The notes beneath the pieces were generated by a model that saw nothing but the letters and a program-made list of their open reading frames with translations, was not told the DNA's origin and did no database searches. This document shows positions 61,918 to 64,000 of a stretch of 64,000 nucleotides of DNA, piece after piece. Source of the DNA: Clostridiales bacterium (GTDB taxonomy: Bacteria > Bacillota > Clostridia > Oscillospirales > Acutalibacteraceae); contig JAAWSO010000004.1 of assembly GCA_022801595.1 (NCBI GenBank), positions 59,696-123,695 of the forward strand, read 5' to 3'. The position numbers and the translations under genes were made by a program. The number at the start of each line of letters is the position of its first letter. Within the stretch, counting starts at the first letter, position 1.

Positions 61918-61962
61918 ATTTTACCACATAATTTGGTTGTGTCAATATACATTTTGTCACAA
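61918..61962 (-). promoter_or_regulatory. padR promoter with a spaced inverted repeat
   Basis: Minus strand: TTGACA (61945-61940), a 16-base spacer and TAAAAT (61923-61918). An inverted pair TTGTG (61937-61941) and CACAA (61958-61962) overlaps it and may be an operator. From 61963 to 62135 the gap is AT-rich without a gene. Confidence 0.5.
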
Positions 61963-62135
61963 CGTATGGGTAGTTTTTTTATATACTTTAATGGATAGCG
62001 TTCCCAATCTGTAATTTTCTATCCAAAATTTCGTAAATTCTTTTTATTTTATCATAACATATTTTTGTGTTCGTAACAAGAGAATAAAGAAATTTTTAAA
62101 ATATTTTCTATAATAATGTATTTTGTGTAAAAATA

Positions 62136-62191
62136 ATATTGACAAATTATAACCCATGATATTGACAAATTATACCACGGAAATGTATAAT
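62136..62191 (+). promoter_or_regulatory. Promoter with tandem 17-19 base direct repeats
   Basis: ATATTGACAAATTATAACC (62136-62154) and ATATTGACAAATTATACC (62159-62176) are nearly identical neighbours. The second supplies TTGACA (62162-62167) for a TATAAT at 62186-62191 with an 18-base spacer. The duplicate may come from slippage or be a binding site. Confidence 0.6.
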
Positions 62192-62273
62192 TATTATAGA
62201 TCATGAGATATTTTGAAGATTGGCCAATTTTAAAATCGTTTCTTTGTCGATTTTTAATGAGGAGTGAATTTTT

Positions 62274-63180
62274 ATGAAAAGAAAAAACAAAATTTTAGCA
62301 TGTACTTTGTCCGCAATGCTTTTAGTTTCTTCTATGGCAGTACCCGTATTTGCTGCAGAATTAGAACAAAATTTCGATATTTTAAGTTCTCCCATTTCTA
62401 TTGATCAAAACAAAGATCAAAAAATTGATGAATCGATTGCCAAAGATACTCTATATTCCTTTTTAACTAAATTAAAGGAAGGAAAAGTAGCAGAAGCAGA
62501 AGAATATCTGGTAGATGAAACTAATCTGGGGATTCCATATGCAGACATTGTAAAAATGAATCCATTAGTTGATTTCAGCATTACAGACAAAACTCCAACC
62601 GTTTTGGATGAATCTACCATTGCCATTCCAACCATTGCTTCCATGGAAAATGGAGAAGTAATGGAAATACCTCTCCACGTTTCTGTAAAATCTGGAAAGT
62701 ATAAGGTTCATATTTTTACTACTCCACCCAACGAACCATCTCCCTATACTATTTTACAAGAATCTCGCGACACAAAAGAGTTCAAACAAACTTTAGCGAA
62801 ATCTGCACAAAATAGATCTATTGGTGTCGCTGTAGACACCTACTCTTTTTCAGGTTTATACGGCAATCTAAATGGCCTAGACAAATTTGGTACCCTTCCT
62901 GGCACGATGGGAATAGAAGGCTCACAGTCTCCAGATAATTGGCCTGGTGGAAACAATTATCCAATTAAAGTACGTTATGCCATTGGCAAACCAGGATTTT
63001 TGGGAAATGATGAGTTTGGATCAGGGGTAATTTCTACTAGTGGAAGCTTTAAATTACCCATTATAGGAACTAAAATGTTCACAGACGCTTGTATTTATTA
63101 TCATCTCTAATGCAGGAAATCCTGAGCCAATGAGAGCCAAAGGAAATGGAACTATCTATATGTCCTATACTCCATCATAA
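62274..63180 (+). pseudogene. Secreted protein, frameshifted near the C terminus
   Basis: The intact frame (62274-63110) encodes 278 residues with a Sec signal peptide (KRKNKILACTLSAMLLVSS, cleavage near VFA-AELEQ) and a mature part with a Lys/Glu-rich helical region and then a Gly-rich region (GIEGSQSPDNWPGGNNYPIK). It stops at IYYHL. A shift by one base near 63095-63105 opens a further frame, SNAGNPEPMRAKGNGTIYMS, ending at 63180 without another stop. So a single indel probably truncated a slightly longer protein (about 300 residues). The local base composition is AT-rich, unlike neighbours. Function unknown. Confidence 0.6.
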
Positions 63181-63340
63181 ATAGTTTTTAGAAATCGACA
63201 AAATAATCTCTCCATCTTTTTTCTGTTTTTAACAGCTGAATCATAGGTCTTGGATATCATATAAAAACAACATGTATATTCCTGTTTTTCGGTTCATACA
63301 CTTAACCACAAGCTTTAAATAAGATAAGGTGGTCATGTTT

Positions 63341-63619
63341 ATGAATTTGAATAGGGGGAAGCTCGCCAACAATGTTGAAGACCGCAGCGTGCTGCTGGGG
63401 CAATATATTTCGGACACCCATTCCACAGTGCGCAGCACAGCGAAAAAATTTGGAGTCAGCAAAAGCACCGTACATAAAGACGTCGCCGAACGATTAAAAT
63501 ATGTGAACCCTCAGTTATACCGAGAAGTGAAAAGCATTTTGGAAATCAACAAAGCCCAACGTCATATTCGCGGCGGCATGGCCACCAAACTCAAATATAA
63601 AAAAAGCACAGAAAAATAA
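63341..63619 (+). CDS. spoIIID: SpoIIID, sporulation transcription factor
   Basis: A 92-residue DNA-binding protein; ATG 63341 is preferred because AAGGTGG ends 8 bases upstream, while GTG 63329 and ATG 63335 lie within it. The sequence RSVLLGQYISDTHSTVRSTA, KKFGVSKSTVHKDVAERL then YREVKSILEINKAQRHIRGG is full SpoIIID, with the helix-turn-helix and a basic C-terminal extension. SpoIIID acts in the mother cell with sigma-E, and in B. subtilis it controls sigK recombinase and coat genes, so it is a plausible controller of the cotJC element. Confidence 0.95.
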   Translation: MNLNRGKLANNVEDRSVLLGQYISDTHSTVRSTAKKFGVSKSTVHKDVAERLKYVNPQLYREVKSILEINKAQRHIRGGMATKLKYKKSTEK

Positions 63620-63623
63620 AGAA

Positions 63624-63790
63624 AAACGGCAGTCGAACAATTTTTGTTCCTGCCGTTTCTGTAATATGGGGTTTTATTATAATTGGGAAGTGATTATGGG
63701 GGCAATCACTAGCGAAGTGAAGTTTTCCGCCTGCTCCGTCTGCCTCCACAGCAGGCTTCTTTCTTTCACTGCCTTTATTATAACCGCTTT
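63624..63790. repeat. Structured intergenic repeat, copy A
   Basis: It starts with the hairpin AAACGGCAG (63624-63632) / CTGCCGTTT (63650-63658), which also ends spoIIID transcripts. Then follow stems GTGATT (63690-63695) / AATCAC (63704-63709), AGTGAA (63716-63721) / TTCACT (63765-63770) and, inside the latter, GCCTGCT (63729-63735) / AGCAGGC (63750-63756). Copy B keeps the same stem order with changed bases. Confidence 0.55.
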
Positions 63791-63865
63791 GGTAGCTGTG
63801 TATGCAAACAGACCATAGATATTTTTTAATTTATCATGGCGATTTTGGCTTTGATCCCAAAAAGA

Positions 63866-64000
63866 AAAACGGCAGGGTTTCCTGCCGTTTTTTCATATGG
63901 GTTGTTTTATTATGACTTGGGGTGTGGCTATGGGGTAACCACTCAGCGACCGAAAGGGGTTCCACTCTGTTCTGCCTGCAAAGCGGGCTTCCCTTTCGTT
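63866..64000. repeat. Structured intergenic repeat, copy B (partial at window end)
   Basis: Hairpin AAAACGGCAGG (63866-63876) / CCTGCCGTTTT (63881-63891), then GTGG (63924-63927) / CCAC (63939-63942), CGAAAGGG (63951-63958) / CCCTTTCG (63991-63998), and GCCTGC (63974-63979) / GCGGGC (63983-63988). The order and spacing match copy A and pairing is kept by compensating changes, so the unit is likely functional as RNA. Orientation is unknown; T-rich ends suit either strand. Confidence 0.55.

Overview
The window looks like a chromosomal segment of a motile, spore-forming, hydrogen-producing anaerobic Firmicute, most likely class Clostridia and near Oscillospiraceae/Ruminococcaceae. I base this on the CsrA/FliW-FliD-FliS flagellar block, SpoIIID and CotJABC, a NuoE/NuoF-type plus [FeFe]-hydrogenase operon, a T-box on thrS, CsoR/CopA, FeoAB, and canonical sigma-A promoters with 17-base spacers. 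The genus cannot be named from the sequence.

Layout. 0-7.7 kb: flagellar genes (flgL end, yviE-like, fliW, csrA, PilZ-like, FlgN-like, very large fliD, fliS, flgB, flgC, one unknown). 8-10 kb: a chemoreceptor and tRNA-Gly(CCC). 10-21.5 kb: housekeeping genes (thrS with T-box, RNase Y, an Lsa-like ABC-F gene behind a leader-peptide attenuator, ymdB, fakA-like, recG). 21.6-25 kb: an iron island with feoA/feoB, a DtxR-type regulator and a candidate metal-controlled small RNA sharing operator-like sites with feoA. 25-31.6 kb: pncB, a Ca2+-type P-ATPase and a flippase-like membrane protein. 31.8-37.1 kb: the cotJABC spore-coat operon, whose third gene is split by a 4.25 kb serine-recombinase element. 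37.3-46.9 kb: one 3205-residue membrane-anchored tandem-repeat protein. 47-52 kb: cysK, two XRE regulators, csoR and copA with a C-terminal CopZ-like domain. 52.3-56.2 kb: a small membrane protein, an alanine symporter, and a TtcA-like/TraX pair. 56.4-60.3 kb: a three-gene hydrogenase operon with a Rex-like box upstream. 60.5-63.2 kb: a PadR/membrane-protein/secreted-protein group and an AT-rich frameshifted secreted-protein gene. 63.3-64 kb: spoIIID and two copies of a structured intergenic repeat.

The strongest unusual observation is the cotJC split. The 5' part (36448-36635) and 3' part (31779-32204) share a 5-bp core, GGTAC, at their inner ends. Joining them there restores an uninterrupted manganese-catalase-type CotJC of about 202 residues. 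The intervening DNA carries a large serine recombinase, a small ORF overlapping it, a Rieske-containing FAD oxidoreductase and a tocopherol-cyclase-like gene. It therefore resembles a skin-type element that could be removed in the mother cell to rebuild a coat gene. Further leads are the candidate iron-responsive sRNA, the attenuator in front of the ABC-F gene, and the giant repeat protein.
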